Notes: generated from the letters alone by a model not told the origin. A stretch of 64,000 nt of DNA from Siphonodentalium dalli (GCA_032622095.1 CP136068.1:157551465-157615464), one strand, 5' to 3'; positions 1-12,589 are shown, numbered from the stretch's first letter. Program-made: numbers and translations.

Positions 1-720
1 AGCTAATAATAGCATATAACACGGTGATATAATGCGAAAATGTCACATAATAGTGATTTAAAGCAATTTTTAAAAAGTGGGTCAATCCGGATCGGGAATC
101 AGCGAAAAAGCACTTATTCGGCCCGGATTCGTGGCTAGGAAATATATCCAGCTAATAATAGCATATAACACGGTGATATAATGCGAAAATGTAACATAAT
201 AGTGATTTAAAGCAATTTTTAAAAAGTGGGTCAATCCGGATCCGGAATCAGCGAAAAAGCACTTATTCGGCCCGGATTCGTGGCTAGGACATCTATCCAG
301 CTAATAATAGCATATAACACGGTGATATAATGCGAAAATGTCACATAATAGTGATTTAAAGCAATTTAAAAAAAATGGGTCAATCCGGATCGGGAATCAG
401 CGAAAAAGCACTTATTCGGCCCGGATTCCTGGCTAGGACATATATCCAGCTAATAATAGCATATAACCCGGTGATATATTGCGAAAATGTCGCATAATAG
501 TGATTTAAAGCAATTTTTAAAAAGTTGGTCGGATCCGGATCCGGAATCAGCGAAAAAGAACTTATTCGGCCCGGATTCGTGGCTAGGACATCTATCCAGC
601 TAATAATAGCATATAACACGGTGATATAGTGATTTAAAGCAATTTTTCAAAAGTTGGTCGGATCCGGATCCGGATCCGGAAGAAAGCACTTTTTCGGCCA
701 AATCCGGATCCGGAATCCGG
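1..720. repeat. 149-bp tandem satellite, about 4.7 copies
   Basis: Units begin with AGCTAATAATAGCATATAAC at 1, 150, 299, 448 and 598, a period of 149-150 bp. Copies differ by scattered substitutions. The last copy is shortened by an internal deletion after position 625 and decays into a run of GGATCC/TCCGGA motifs (655-720). The array reaches the left window edge, so its full length is unknown. The minus-strand open frame at 380-619 is a by-product of the repeat. Confidence 0.93.
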
Positions 721-1436
721 ACTAAAGTTAGTCCCCGCTATTATAGAGCGTGTGTTGTCATTTCTCGCCAAAGCGCCTTGTCGGTCGGGTCAGCTCCAAA
801 TTTGTTTCCTTGAGTCGTTATTTCGCTAAAATCCGGATGCAGAATCCGAAGCCGATTACGGGGGCGGGGCTAATTCCCGATTCTAGGTCAGATTTTTGAA
901 ATCCACGTTGTCTCCGAAACTATGTTTAATGTTCTCCCAGCGTCAAACATGGCTCATGTATTTGACACAAGTATCATTTGTATCTTATATTTATAAAGTT
1001 CATGTTTTTCATGCTTTTCTTCTGTGTATATACACGGCACATAATTTGCTGCCAATCAGACTTAATCGCATCTTTTTTTTCAAGTTAAAGTGTGTTTATT
1101 GATAAGGGCAAGCATATCTAAACGTGACAGCTCTAGGCCTCCTGAATCAAATTCCGAAGATGTTGTGAAGAACACACGAAACTTATCAGTTGAACAGGGA
1201 CGTGACGACAGGGGTTGTTTGGTGTCTCGACCCCCACCCCGAACTTTGGTACAATTTGCTTAGCTGTGCAGTCATTCATACGTGAGGAAAATCAGGATTA
1301 TTTTGACTAACTGTTCCAAATAATGATACGTACAAGCCAGCAAACGCAACAAACAAACCCGATTTTAAATAAATACATATACAAACTTATGACTAACTCG
1401 GGAGAGGGGGTGTTCAGTGATCTGTATATATGTTCA
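721..1436. other. Gene-free stretch left of the first LINE tail
   Basis: No credible gene. Positions 814-850, containing TTATTTCGCTAAAATCCGGA, recur in inverted orientation near 2625-2660 beside similar TCCGGATT-like motifs, so 814-2660 may be the remains of an inverted-repeat element. Confidence 0.5.
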
Positions 1437-1640
1437 ACTTGTTTTGGTAGTCATGTTGCTTTGCCATTACTAATTGTTTATTTTGTCAGTGTAATAACAT
1501 ATGGGAGAGGGGGTACCCTTAAGTGAGTCAGCACTTGTCCCCCAATTCCTTTGTATGTATAAACAAATGTATGTGTTATATATCATGTGTTATCTAAATT
1601 TGACATATATTTGAAATAAATATATCTAAACTAAACTTTG
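1437..1640 (+). mobile_element. LINE 3' tail fragment
   Basis: The stretch holds GGGAGAGGGGGTACC, then AAGTGAGTCAGCACTTGT, and ends in AATAAATATATCTAAACTAAAC. A diverged copy lies in inverted orientation at 2665-2845. The layout (short G-rich box, hydrophobic-type 3' UTR, A/T-rich terminal tail) resembles the 3' end of the CR1-type LINE at 48540-48643. No coding part remains. Assignment to a LINE tail is inferred from the layout and the repetition. Confidence 0.55.
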
Positions 1641-2664
1641 GTACATTCCAGCAGTCGGAAATTTCATGCATGACACAACATTAGTTGGACATTAATTTGA
1701 CATCATATATAGGTTGGCATTTTTCTCATTGTTTGATTTTTTTCAAGCAGTAAAAGTTGGTAATTTTCCAATCTTAGTGTTTGTCGGGTTGGATATTTGC
1801 AAGGGGAGCAAATTGAATTCTGCGAACCTGTGAGATTGATGTTTGGTTCAATGGGGGGGGGGGGGGTGCAGTTGGCCGGAAATTTGAGGAAACTTCTAGC
1901 CACGTCCCTAGAACATGTGTCTGTTGTCTATACAGAGACTATTGTGCAAAACGACTGCATTTAACGAAACAAAACATTTTAAACATGAAATAGCTGTAAG
2001 ACTAGATGATAGTACATACGTGTATCTGATAATCCATCGATATCATGTAATCCTACTATTTCCTCAATAAGAAGAAACATTATAATAACGAACACAGCAG
2101 AAGACATATCCATGCAGGTTCACATGAATTCGGTCAATGGTGACGTATCCGCCGAATTCGAAATCGACATGCGTTCGGGCGGCATTTTATGGATGGAATT
2201 ATGAAATGGACATATGAAAGTGACAATCAACAATGATTTGCTTCGCCATCAACAGAAGTGCTCCCCCAGCGTTACAATCAATAGCGTTATTATTTGGCTA
2301 ATTTCAGTAATATTCTCCCAGTTTACATTCAATAAAACAAATTTGTCTCCGCATTTTAAATTCTTTGATATAGATCGTTTATATTCTGCAATAATTTGTA
2401 CACAAGAGACGGATTCTTATGTTTTATTGTGTTTTTAAACTCCGAGGTGGCGAAATCTCGGTTTGTTTACATTACGAACATTTGAGTCCGTAATCGGAAT
2501 CGGAATCCAGATTCGGATTACCACGAGATTGAGATTACGGTCTGTTCGTTTACTGATTCTGCCAATTTCTGGTCTGTTCTTTTGCCGAACCAAGTCGTAC
2601 GGGTACCAATCTGTAATCTGAATCCAGATTCTGAATCGGGATTTTAGCGAAATAACGCCTCTGT
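1641..2664. other. Gene-free stretch between inverted LINE tails
   Basis: Contains a poly-G run (about 1853-1866) and AATCGGAATC-type degenerate repeats at 2485-2660. The small open frames are short, not conserved-looking and without recognisable domains. Confidence 0.5.
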
Positions 2665-2845
2665 GTAGTTTAGTTTAAACAAATTTATTTGTCTAATTTA
2701 TATAACACATATATTTGTTTATACGGACAATGGGATTTGATGACAAGTGCTGACTCACTTATAGGTACCCCCTCTCCCATATGTTATTACACTGAAAAAT
2801 AAATAATTAGTAATGACAAAGCAACATGACTACCAAAACAATAGA
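2665..2845 (-). mobile_element. LINE 3' tail fragment, inverted copy
   Basis: Its reverse complement matches 1437-1640, sharing GGGAGAGGGGGTACC, GTGAGTCAGCACTTGT and the GTATAAACAAATATATGTG region. It ends at 2665-2675 in GTTTAGTTTAAAC, the complement of the other copy's terminal TAAACTAAAC. Two oppositely oriented insertions of one family are the simplest reading. Confidence 0.55.
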
Positions 2846-2912
2846 CTGTTCGATAAACTCAAATTTTAGGGTCAACATAAAATAAATTTGGACTAAGTTG
2901 GTTTAGATATAT

Positions 2913-4178
2913 TTTTGAAGAGGAAGATATCCTCTATAACATATCCAAAGTCCGCTAAAATCTGCTATGAGCATGTTTGTTATTCAAGATGGCGTTCAAT
3001 ATGGCTGCCATTTTCCGTTGAGTCAGTTTGTTGCAATTTGATGCAATTATAGTGAGAAAATCTTGTCACATTTATAGATTCTTATGAAGCTAAGACTTAA
3101 CGCCACCTTTCTGTGCCAAATTGGAACTCCCCGCCCAAGTTGGCAGCCAAAACGGCGACCGGAATTGGAAAATGTTACGTTTTTTACTGATATCTTTAAG
3201 ACAGGTTTCTGCTGTTTGGAACTGGTTGAGAATTGTGACCTTATTTTGTATTTAGCATGTTAACTGACCATCGGGGAAATAAAATATGTCATTCATGGGG
3301 TCCCCACCTCTTCCGATCATTCAAAAATTCGATTTTACAGAACACGGTATGCCGTTTCACAAAACAAAATGACCGTTGGGATTATAGTCATATTTCATCA
3401 AGAAATTGGAAGGACTGTGCAATGTAAGTGATGCAACCTATTTCTTATGGATATTCCAACGAAATGGTACAAAAATTGTCACTTTTGCTCAAAATGGCGG
3501 CCACAAATATGAAAAATGGTAAATATTGCACCAGTGTGCCGTGTAACTGCTTATAAGTTGTGGTTGATGAACAAAATTGACCATTCTGTCTTATATAAAT
3601 TGAATTCTAACATTTCTGATTCAACTTGATTAATGTTTACTATTTTAACCACTGAAATTACCAGAATTATGAGATTTCTTTATCACAAATTTGGCATCAA
3701 AATAGGCAAAAAATCACTTTTCAGGTTTGTTCCATTTTTTCAAGTAAAGTGGAACTATTCTGGTACCAAATATGGTTTTTATTTTTTACCTATCTTAAAT
3801 GTGTCACATTGAGGTGTTTTAGAAAAAATTACTCAAGATGGCTTGCAAAATGGCAACCAAATTTGGTAAAAAGTTGATTTGTCACATTTATTCCGAACAT
3901 TATTCTAAGCTGTTCCGAAAATGTTGCAAATTATTACTCACTTGGTAATTAAACATGCTTCTTAATCAACTGACAACTAAATGTTATATTCTGGTTGTCG
4001 CGGTACATTATGAGGCATGACAAATAATTTTAAGGGATACAGTATGGATTTTTTCCCGAAAACTTCTTTTGGGTTTCTGTCTATGTTTTTGAACGCCAAT
4101 GGGCAGAACGTTGAAACGGAACTGAGAGGGATCATATTTTGTGGCTACTCTGGCCCATTAACATCAACATTTATTTAC
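2913..4178 (+). repeat. Left inverted arm of the foldback element
   Basis: Pairs with 6572-7720. The arm contains several AAGATGGCG/AATGGCGGCC-type motifs (near 2987, 3490 and 3836) that are common in bivalve repeats. There is no open frame of note. Confidence 0.8.
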
Positions 4179-4837
4179 TTATAAACTATTGTCAGGAAAG
4201 CCGTTACCTTCGTATTGCATACCAAACGCTATTAAGGTGGAGAACAGTCTGCTATGATATATTTATCGGTTAACATATCCCTGCGTTATAGCGATGTGAA
4301 GGTGATAGTCACGAGTGCCAAAACTCACACATGACCATGCAGTCACTCAATATATACATTAACACCACATAAATGAACATATGTCACTCGCTTTATACAT
4401 ATACACCCCACCACTACCATACAGCCACGCATGGGTATACCCAAAAACCAGCACATGGCCATATAGCCGTGAGTAACAATGCAGGTACACCAGGTATACT
4501 CCTACAACTCACCCATGACCCTATAGTCACTCCATGTATAGGTTTACTACATTCATGAAATAGAGTAACCTCTTGTATACCTATTCACCCCACCATTGGT
4601 CATACAGTCACTCCATGTATATGTGTGCCACATGCATTGCCATATTGGCGCTCATGATATACATATACACCCCAACGATGATTTTCGCCACATGCATGAT
4701 CATACATCACTTCTTGTTTTCATATTGCCTCACCAGTGGTCATAAAGCCAGTCCCTGTATATATATGTTTGGGACACCCATGGCCATATAGCCACCCAAG
4801 ATATACATACACACCCAACACAAAACCACAGAGTCAC

Positions 4838-4930
<93 letters not shown>

Positions 4931-6571
4931 TACATATAAACCTCACCAATGGCATTACAGTCCTTGTAGATATACCAATGTCCCACACGGCGCACGCGGC
5001 CATTCATACACTCCAAACGTGCATATACATCTCACCATGACAATTCAGCCTCTCGCTGTATATTCATAAACCACACTCGTGATCATAGTCACTCCTTGTA
5101 TACCAATTCACCCACCATTAATTTACATCACCGGCACTCTCTATATACATATTGGCCACATCATTGCCATATAGCCACTCAAGATATACAAGTGCTCGCG
5201 TCTTGCAGGTAATGAGTCGAAACGTAATATGATATTTGCTTAGTATGGCACATAGTCAGCGATCTCATTGGGAGTAATTTCCAAAAATGTCTAAACTCTA
5301 CTTTTGGCATAAAATAAAATCTTGTTTTTGTGGAAAACTATTTTCAAAATACCACAAAACGCTCCAGGACACAGCTTCCACCTCAACATTCATGTCATTA
5401 GAACAGGAAACAATTTGTCTGCAAGAAATTGGGACCTTGGTCATCATATATTTAGCCTCGAATATTCTGTAATATCAGACATCCTCCCCTTTCTTTTGAC
5501 ATCCATACATTTATGTACCACCTTCATTGTGTGGGGAAATTATATGACGGATAGGATGCAAGCCATTATTTCTTTCACTATACTTATGTTCACAAACGGA
5601 AAGGCCTCATGGTATGCCAGCCAGTGCTCCATTCTGACTTGTTTGTGTCAATTCGTAGGGCTAGGTGTGATTTCGTTGACCCGGACAGGTGTGTTACCTT
5701 GTCAGACACAAACTTACATGTATTTGTTAGCCTATACTTACCTGTATTGGTTGGTTGTCATTATTTGTTAACACATAACCATAGAGTCACTCCAGGTGTA
5801 TATACCTCATCAATTACCATAGATTCATTCTAGATATACCTATACTCCGCACAGACGACCATTCGTACACTTCACACAAATACAGCTCAACCATGACAAT
5901 GCAGCCACTCGCTGTATTCTTACACATCCCATCCATGAGCATTCAGCTATTCACTGTTTACCGGTACACACACCAATGACAATACAGCCACAATAGATAA
6001 ACATATACATCCCACCCATGATCATAATGTCACTACCTATATACACAAGCCCGCAAATGACCATTAACCTGTATTCCAGGTATGCATATACACTTCAACG
6101 TTGACAGTGCACTCATTCCTTGTACACGTACACACATTGCCCATAACCATACAACCACTCCATGTTTATCCATACACCCCATCCATTAGCACACAGCCAA
6201 CGCATGTATACATATACACACACATCATAATACAGCCACCCAATGTACACATGTACGTCCCATCCATGATCACACAGTCACTCCATATATACATACACAA
6301 CACAAAAGTGGACAATGTAGCTAATCTCGATATACACATACACCTCTTCAATGACCAGACAGCCACTCCCTGTATACATGTTCACCTCACACATTTATAT
6401 TGACCATAAGCTACTCCTTATATAACTATACATCTCAACGTGGACACCCCATGCATGACAATATAGCCACACATTGTATAAATATTCACATCATTCACGA
6501 ATACAATAAATCCCCGTATACATACTCACCTCACCTATGGGCATACAGTCAACAGACATACACACGGTATT
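4179..6571. repeat. Degenerate CA/TA-rich minisatellite core with a (TA)n tract
   Basis: Roughly 45-50-bp units vary around CATACAGTCACTCCATGTAT followed by ACATATACACCCCACC. A pure (AT)n run occupies about 4843-4927. The segment 5200-5760 is less repetitive and also has no recognisable gene. All open frames here, including Tyr-Ile runs over the (TA)n tract and a 149-codon frame at 5322-5771, are explained by composition. Confidence 0.8.
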
Positions 6572-7720
6572 AAGTTGATCAATGTTGATTCTAATGGACC
6601 AGACTAGCCCCATACTATGATATCTCTCAGTCCCGTTTCAACGTTCTGCCCATTTCAGTTAAAAAGGACGTGGACAGAATCCCAAAAGAAGTTTTCGGCA
6701 AAATCCATGCTGCATCTCTTAAAATGAACTTTTCGTGCCTCTTAATGTACTGGGACAACCAGAATAGAACATTTAGTTTACCAAGTAGCATGTTTAATAA
6801 CCAAGTGAGTCACAATCTGCTCCCTTTTCGGAACAGCAGAGAATAATGTTCGGAATATATGTCACAAGTCAACATTTTACCAAATTTGGTTGCCATTTTG
6901 CAAGCCATCTTGAGTAATATTGTCTAAAATACCTCAGTGTGATACAGTTAGCACATATTAAAGCAACAAACACATTTGACACAACAGATAGTTCCATATT
7001 AAGTGATTTTTTGCCGATTGTGATGTCAAGTTTGTGACATAAAAGTTCGATTAATTATGGTGATTTCACTGGTTAAACTATTAACAATTAACCAATATGC
7101 ATCAGAAATGGTAATATTCAATGCATATAAGACAGAATAGTCAATTGTGTGCGTCAAACACAACTTGTAAGCAGTTGTGTGGTACGCTGGGACAATATTT
7201 ACCATTTTTCATAGATTGCTCAGTTCTTCCAATTTCTTGATGAAATATGACTAGATTCCCAATGGTGATATTTTGTGATATGTTACACCGCGTTCTGTAA
7301 AATTGAATTATTTTGTTTTGAGTGATCGGAAGGGGTTGGGACCCCATGAATGGCATATTTCATTGCTTCATAAGTCAGTTAACATGCTAAATACAAAATA
7401 AGGTCACAATTCTCAACCAGTTCCAAACAGCAGAAACTTATCTTAAAGATACCAGTAAAAAAAACCTAAAACATTCACTTCCGGTCGCCATTTTAACTGC
7501 CATCTTGGACGAGGAGTTCCAATGTTGGCACAGAAAGGTGGCGTTATGTCTTAGCTTCACAAATATGTATACATGTCTATATATATGAGAAGAGTTTCTC
7601 ACTATAATTGCATCAAACTAACTTAACGGAAATGGCAGCCATCTTGGACGCCATCTTGAATTACAAAAAATGCTCAAAGCGGATTCTGGATATGTTATAG
7701 AGGAGATATTCCTCTTCAAT
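6572..7720 (-). repeat. Right inverted arm of the foldback element
   Basis: Reverse complement of the left arm. The inner boundary lies where the match to AACGTTGAAACGG...CCATTAACATCAACATT ends, near 6572. The outer end at 7720 abuts the (AT)n tail of the neighbouring minus-strand LINE. Confidence 0.8.
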
Positions 7721-7854
7721 ATATATATATATATTCTTTATTTCCTCCATTCATGGAGATATTTAGAGAATGCATACAATTAATATAAATTATAAGAACA
7801 TAAACAGGTAACAAAAGTCAACATATTTACAGTCATCAACTAAGTGGTGAACAT

Positions 7855-8060
7855 GAGAATTACATACATGATTTCCATTTACAACAGCCATACACATAGA
7901 AGCATTCATACTAACAGACACACAGCTATAACATTGGAGAATTACATGCATGACTTCCATTTATAACAAACAAACTCCCAGAAGCATTCATACTAACAGA
8001 CACACACAAAACATTGGCGAATTACATGCATGAAGTATTCATACTAACAGACACACATTC
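7855..8060. repeat. About 84-bp tandem repeat in a LINE 3' UTR
   Basis: Two full units and a partial one share GAATTACATGCATGA and GCATTCATACTAACAGACAC. They lie inside the 3' UTR of the minus-strand LINE. Confidence 0.75.
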
Positions 8061-8468
8061 GTTATATTTATAGACAGAGACGGACGACCAGAATGGCAAT
8101 GTAGCGTTATCGTGTAATGGAATGAACATATGGTCAAATATCTAACTGGCTCTCCACGACGGCTAAATGTGATGTGTTATTATACGGTTATATATATCTT
8201 TATATACAAAGAACTGGGACCAGAGAAATAGCATACTCCGAGACGACCAAGCCGGAGTTGGACCCAAATCAGGGATCTCTCTCTCTGGAAGACCCACAAA
8301 CGCCAATGCCTTTGTGCAGTCTTACCGACTCGGAGCCGACCATTTCCCCAGCACCACTCAAGTATATATATTTACTCGTTTGTCGTGTCTTCTGATTCTA
8401 TGGATTCTATGAGTTATGTATAGTATTATGTCATCACTAACGTATACTATAAATTGTTTAACTACAAT

Positions 8469-9446
8469 TCAAACAGAGAGGCAATGATATTCTTCCCATA
8501 GTTTACAAGTGCAATTAATCATGAAATTTGCAAGGTCGTTGATATCTTCGACATAAGAGGCAATTTCTTCAAATTTTGCCGTCAAGAAGAATAATAATTT
8601 ATCTTCATCTGAAAGAGAATCAAAGCGTATGTAAATTTGAACTCCAAATCTACACAAAACAGAAAATTCTATTTCGTCACGGATACACGTTAATGAGGAA
8701 CACTGGACTATTACATGCCGCATGTAGTCGGAGTACGCGCGAGAGCAATTTGAACAAATACCTGTATCACACGGAACGCAGGAGAATTGTATAATTTGTG
8801 CCATTTTGTAATAAGACAATTTATTTTCTGGAAACAGGCGGCACAATTTCCACAGAAGCCAGACTTCGAACGTGGTCTGAATCTTCGAGAATCGAATTAA
8901 GGAGTTATCAGCATGAATTCTCTCGGACCAGGCCGCGCTCTCAGTCTCATTAATGAGAGCTTTAGTTAATTGTTTCCATTTCTCTTTAGAAGGAAATACT
9001 GATTCCTTCAAATACAGACGCAAGTAGTCTACCAGTTTGTATTTATTCATTGTTACCATGATATCGGAGGAGAAATTTTTACAAGAAGTAGTTGGAGCAA
9101 GTGCGTGTTGATAAAGACGGAAAATGAAAATTTCCTTGGCCGTTTTAATTTGTTCCAGATTACACATTGAACTAAGGAACGATAGTTTTCGTGTATCTAT
9201 ATAGCTCATAATAGGGTGAACTCCTATGAGCCCATGGACGATAACTGTTCTAGCACGCTTATGTAAACCCTGAACCTGTTTCAGACAAAATATATGGCAT
9301 TTTTCAAGAGCTTCCTCGTGTTTATGTGCCAGGTTCCATAGTAATTCTGCGCCAAATAGCGACTTTGAGAGGACAATAGATTCGTATATTGTCTTACAGC
9401 TCAGTGGCGTTATCCCACCGGCGTAAAGGCCAGCATTAGATAACAT
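8469..9446 (-). pseudogene. LINE ORF2 C-terminal part (family A), truncated
   Basis: A 325-codon open frame aligns with the region after the reverse transcriptase core of family A (42200-43179): NAGLYAGGITP, then GLHKRARTVIVHGLIG, then RKLSF..MCNLEQIKTAKE, ending near the normal C-terminus. A Cys-rich stretch, CVPCDTGICSNCSRAYSDYMRH, stands where family A has CPLCDRKHNDLVRH, the typical C-terminal zinc-knuckle-like region. The frame upstream (9447-9655) continues the homology but carries stops and a frameshift, so the catalytic RT core is missing. Residual coding sequence of a dead insertion, not a host gene. Confidence 0.85.
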
Positions 9447-9660
9447 GAGATAGGTGCCCCTGATTTTGCGACAAATTGTATCTACAAATGCACCATTTAA
9501 ATCATATACCTATTTAAAGGAATACCAAGATGGGTAACTTCTTCCACTTCCGGTATTACAGATGGTCCAATATGCCATATACGGTCAGTTTTGTTTGCAC
9601 GCGCCTTAGATTCATTGAATACAATAACGGAACATTTTGATGGGTCCATAGTTTAACAAC

Positions 9661-10274
9661 TTCCCCATGCGTGGCCCCGCGTGACCATGTTTCTTGTGAC
9701 TCGTGATATGAGAAGGGAGCAATGTTGGATGCCACTGATCCAACGTTCCATATAATGCGATGTATGAGTCTCTTGTAATCGCAAGATGGATAAGTACATG
9801 TAAATTGAAATTAGTAAAATGTATATATACATGTAGTCTTAGTCTATAAACGATATAGTATCGTTATGCTATTGTGCATACATGGTATATGTCCGATAAT
9901 CGACACTTGAAACCTTGTAGGTAAAAGTATAATATTCACACCACAATTTGACAAAAAGACCATAGCATTATATTATGCCAAATTTTACAAATATATTGTA
10001 CAGAAAAAGAACTATTTACAGACCGTGTAGCACGCACATAGTGCTGAAAGAATGAAAATTGCTTTGAACATCATGGAGATCTGAGTAAACGGTCGTCGTT
10101 GTACTGTTGGGTTCGATTAACGCCTGTGATATATATCCTTATCAGTTTCTTTGAGTGACACCTGGTGCGATTCCATGCACATGTTTTATCAAACAACTCT
10201 TATATCCTATACAGGCAATTCTTCAAGGATTGGCCACATATATATGAACAATCGGGACCAAAAAAGGACGTTAA
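9661..10274. other. Gene-free stretch
   Basis: AT-rich and without a supported gene or repeat. Ends in the TTAA (10271-10274) that flanks the piggyBac-type MITE. Confidence 0.5.
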
Positions 10275-10666
10275 CCCTTTACCCAACAGAAGGGCCCTGT
10301 GCCAATGCATTCTCTTATATATGCGAGTCGACCATAGGTCGCCTCGCATATATAAGAGAATGCATTGGCTTAACACATTAAAAATTATAAAATTGTTAAA
10401 GAATGTAAGAAAAAATGGTAAAAAGTGTTAAAAAAAGATTTGTTTTAGGCCAATGCATTCTCTTATATATGCGAGGCGACCTATGGTCGACTCGCATATA
10501 TAAGAGAATGCATTGGCACAGGGCATAACTGTAACTATCACAATGTGGTCAAGGAGCCGGTTCTAATGATATCCATATGTGTATGGTTCTATTGAGACAG
10601 ACCGAAGATATTTTAGGCTGTTGAAGCTTTATTTGGCCGGTTGTGGCCGGTTTGTTGGGTAAAGGG
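10275..10666. mobile_element. piggyBac-type MITE, 392 bp, TTAA target duplication
   Basis: TTAA at 10271-10274 and 10667-10670 flanks perfect 14-bp terminal inverted repeats, CCCTTTACCCAACA at 10275-10288 and its complement at 10653-10666. TTAA target duplications and termini starting CCC are the known hallmark of the piggyBac superfamily. There is no transposase, so it is non-autonomous. The interior contains two near-perfect hairpins in mirror orientation. Confidence 0.88.
10294..10525. repeat. Nested palindromes inside the MITE
   Basis: Hairpin 1 (about 10301-10370) and hairpin 2 (about 10449-10518) each begin GCCAATGCATTCTCTTATAT, end with its complement, and have a short loop around CGACC-TATGG. 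Hairpin 2 plus its GCACAGGGC flank is the reverse complement of hairpin 1 plus GCCCTGTGC. The whole is therefore a palindrome of palindromes around an AT-rich 78-bp centre. Confidence 0.9.
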
Positions 10667-10670
10667 TTAA

Positions 10671-11680
10671 TATATGGACAATCGCAGCCACGTGTGGCAC
10701 GCGTGGTCGATTGTCCATTAAGGAAGAACCTTTAACGCTAATCCATGTTTAACTGCAGTACGACCAAAAAGTGAGCACGAGCGCGCATAATGGGGCGGAA
10801 CGAACCGATCTTTGTCAGTATGGTGCATAGGCCTACATGTAGGCCCTATATGCGTGGATGATAAGGCATCATGCATACATGTATAGGCATATAGGCTCAT
10901 ATATAGGGCCTGTAGGGTCCATCGTATCTGATACGCGATCTTTATGTCTCAGGACTCACGTCCCTGGCTAAAGATCTAGGACCAGGTAGCAGAGTCATGG
11001 AGCGTGAAAAGTCATGTCCTATAATCCCATATCATATAATAGGAACGGAGTTTAAGTAAATAGAGAATTGTGTTAGTTTGCTGCTCAAGTCTTGAAATGG
11101 TGTATGGACCGTTTGGTACGAACAGTTTATGGTACGTTTCCACCATCAGTTTGCACGCAATAATAAATACCTCGTGAGTAAAATTGTTGTTAATAACAAT
11201 GTTATGAAGGGTTGGATGCAACACACCATGACTAAAATACAAAAGGTGATTAGGTCTATATCTGTATATCGTTCACCGACATCATTTCCCAAAGAAACAT
11301 GTCATGAATAACAGATAAAGTGTGATTAGTGATCTAGGCTTGTTGTTGTTGTTGTTGTTGACTTCCGCTATTCACTATCCGTTGAATAAGAACTCATGTG
11401 CTGTGTTCCCTGAGGTATTATTACTGCAATTACTGATACTCTCTACTTCATAACGGAAAGGTCGGATTTTCAAATTCTGTTCAATGTAGCCGAAAGGAAG
11501 CCATGAACCGCCTTCTGGATAATTTGCTGCATAGTAGGCTTGTACTAGTTGTAGTGGTCAGGTGGTACTGGTACTAGCTGACTAGGTCAACATGACCGCT
11601 TTCGCAGATTGCTGCTTCCAGGATACGCACTACGTTCATGACTGAACTACTAGCTGACTAGGTACACCGTGGCATGTCGG
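10671..11680. other. Gene-free stretch with small palindromes and (GTT)n
   Basis: A near-palindrome of about 44 bp, TGGACAATCG...CGATTGTCCA, sits at 10674-10717. A (TTG)n run lies at about 11339-11360. Direct copies of CTAGCTGACTAGGT occur near 11574 and 11650. No open frame is convincing. Confidence 0.5.
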
Positions 11681-12413
11681 GCACACATCCAACACGGTCT
11701 ACGTAGCTCGTTTTGTCTACTGTAGCCTGATTGAGCTATGTTTTTAATGGGATTTACACACCTCCAAAAGTCCATCGATTATCGCCATACCACGAAAAAA
11801 GCGCGTCTCGAAATATTATTAATTGTGTAGTACTAATACTACTAATAATATTAATATAAAGTATCGATCACACACGTCTACAGTACAAAGAAACAAAAAA
11901 CTCAACGTCTCACAACAGCTTTAATACCTTTTGATCGATTCAAAATCAATTTGTTTTGGTTAATTCGCAATTAAAAATGGTAAGAAATTATCAAAATCTG
12001 TTGATCGAAATGAAAATCTTCATCATTACGACATCAAATCTGAGGAACTTCCATTCGCAACTGTGATTCGCAAACACAGTTTGTTGCCATAATATCATTG
12101 GTTGCATTTTGCCGGGGATTAATGGTACGTTCTTAATGGGATTTCAGTGCAACATCTATCGGTTGGAATGTAGGGAACGACAAATTGACAACCATATTTA
12201 CAGGTCTTAATTAAAACTTTGTTAATTGCGCCTAAGCCGTGTTGAGTCGTTGAGCTTTTTGCTTCTTTGCAGACGTGATAGTAGTACACAACTAATGAAC
12301 GAAAATTTGAAATGCGCGCTGTTTTCGATGGAGGTGTGTAAATCACATTAAAACCGTAGCTCAATCGGGCTACAATAGACAAAACGAGCTACGTAGACCA
12401 TTTTGGATGTGTA
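11681..12413. mobile_element. Inverted-repeat (MITE-like) element, about 0.73 kb
   Basis: Positions 11681-11845 recur in inverted orientation at about 12275-12413. Shared blocks are GTCTACGTAGCTCGTTTTGT, ATTGAGCTA and ATTTACACACCTCCA. The interior is non-coding. Flanking duplications are not evident, so the superfamily is unknown. Confidence 0.7.
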
Positions 12414-12589
12414 CCTATTTTCGAGACAGCAACTCAAACGGAAATTTAGGACAGTAATAGGTCTACCAGGTCTTGCAACTGTGAAAATACAGATACGGTA
12501 CTATAAGTATATAGTTGTATTCAGTTAAACTAGATGTATTAACGTAGCTAGCTTTAAGCAGCTATATATTCGGCTTTCAAATCGGCTGT

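Larger units (their letters stand above)
2913..7720. mobile_element. Foldback-type element with about 1.2-kb inverted arms
   Basis: The reverse complement of 6572-7720 aligns along nearly its whole length with 2913-4178, starting at the shared outer sequence TTGAAGAGGAA and then CCTCTATAACATATCC. The arms differ by substitutions and a few indels, including about 75 bp present only on the left near 3430-3505. The centre (4179-6571) is a minisatellite, and no transposase or other protein is encoded. Long arms around a repetitive core are the known layout of foldback elements. No clear target duplication can be read because both flanks are TA-rich. Confidence 0.78.
7721..9660 (-). mobile_element. 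5'-truncated family A LINE, minus strand
   Basis: Read on the minus strand, this runs from the end of a reverse transcriptase region (9655) through the C-terminal domain to a 3' UTR (8468-7734), ending in an AATAAAG-(AT)n tail next to the foldback element. The protein matches the C-terminal half of the family A LINE at 39676-43179, including the shared upstream motif EVTHLGIPL encoded near 9520-9545. The 5' end is cut at about 9655-9660, as expected from incomplete reverse transcription. Confidence 0.85.

Noticed and set aside
4736-5003. Open frames on both strands with long Tyr-Ile runs
   Set aside because: They are translations of the (TA)n tract and the minisatellite; there is no domain and no start context.
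5322-5771. A 149-codon open frame
   Set aside because: Lies in the low-complexity core of the foldback element, overlaps another frame, and shows no recognisable domain or conserved partner.
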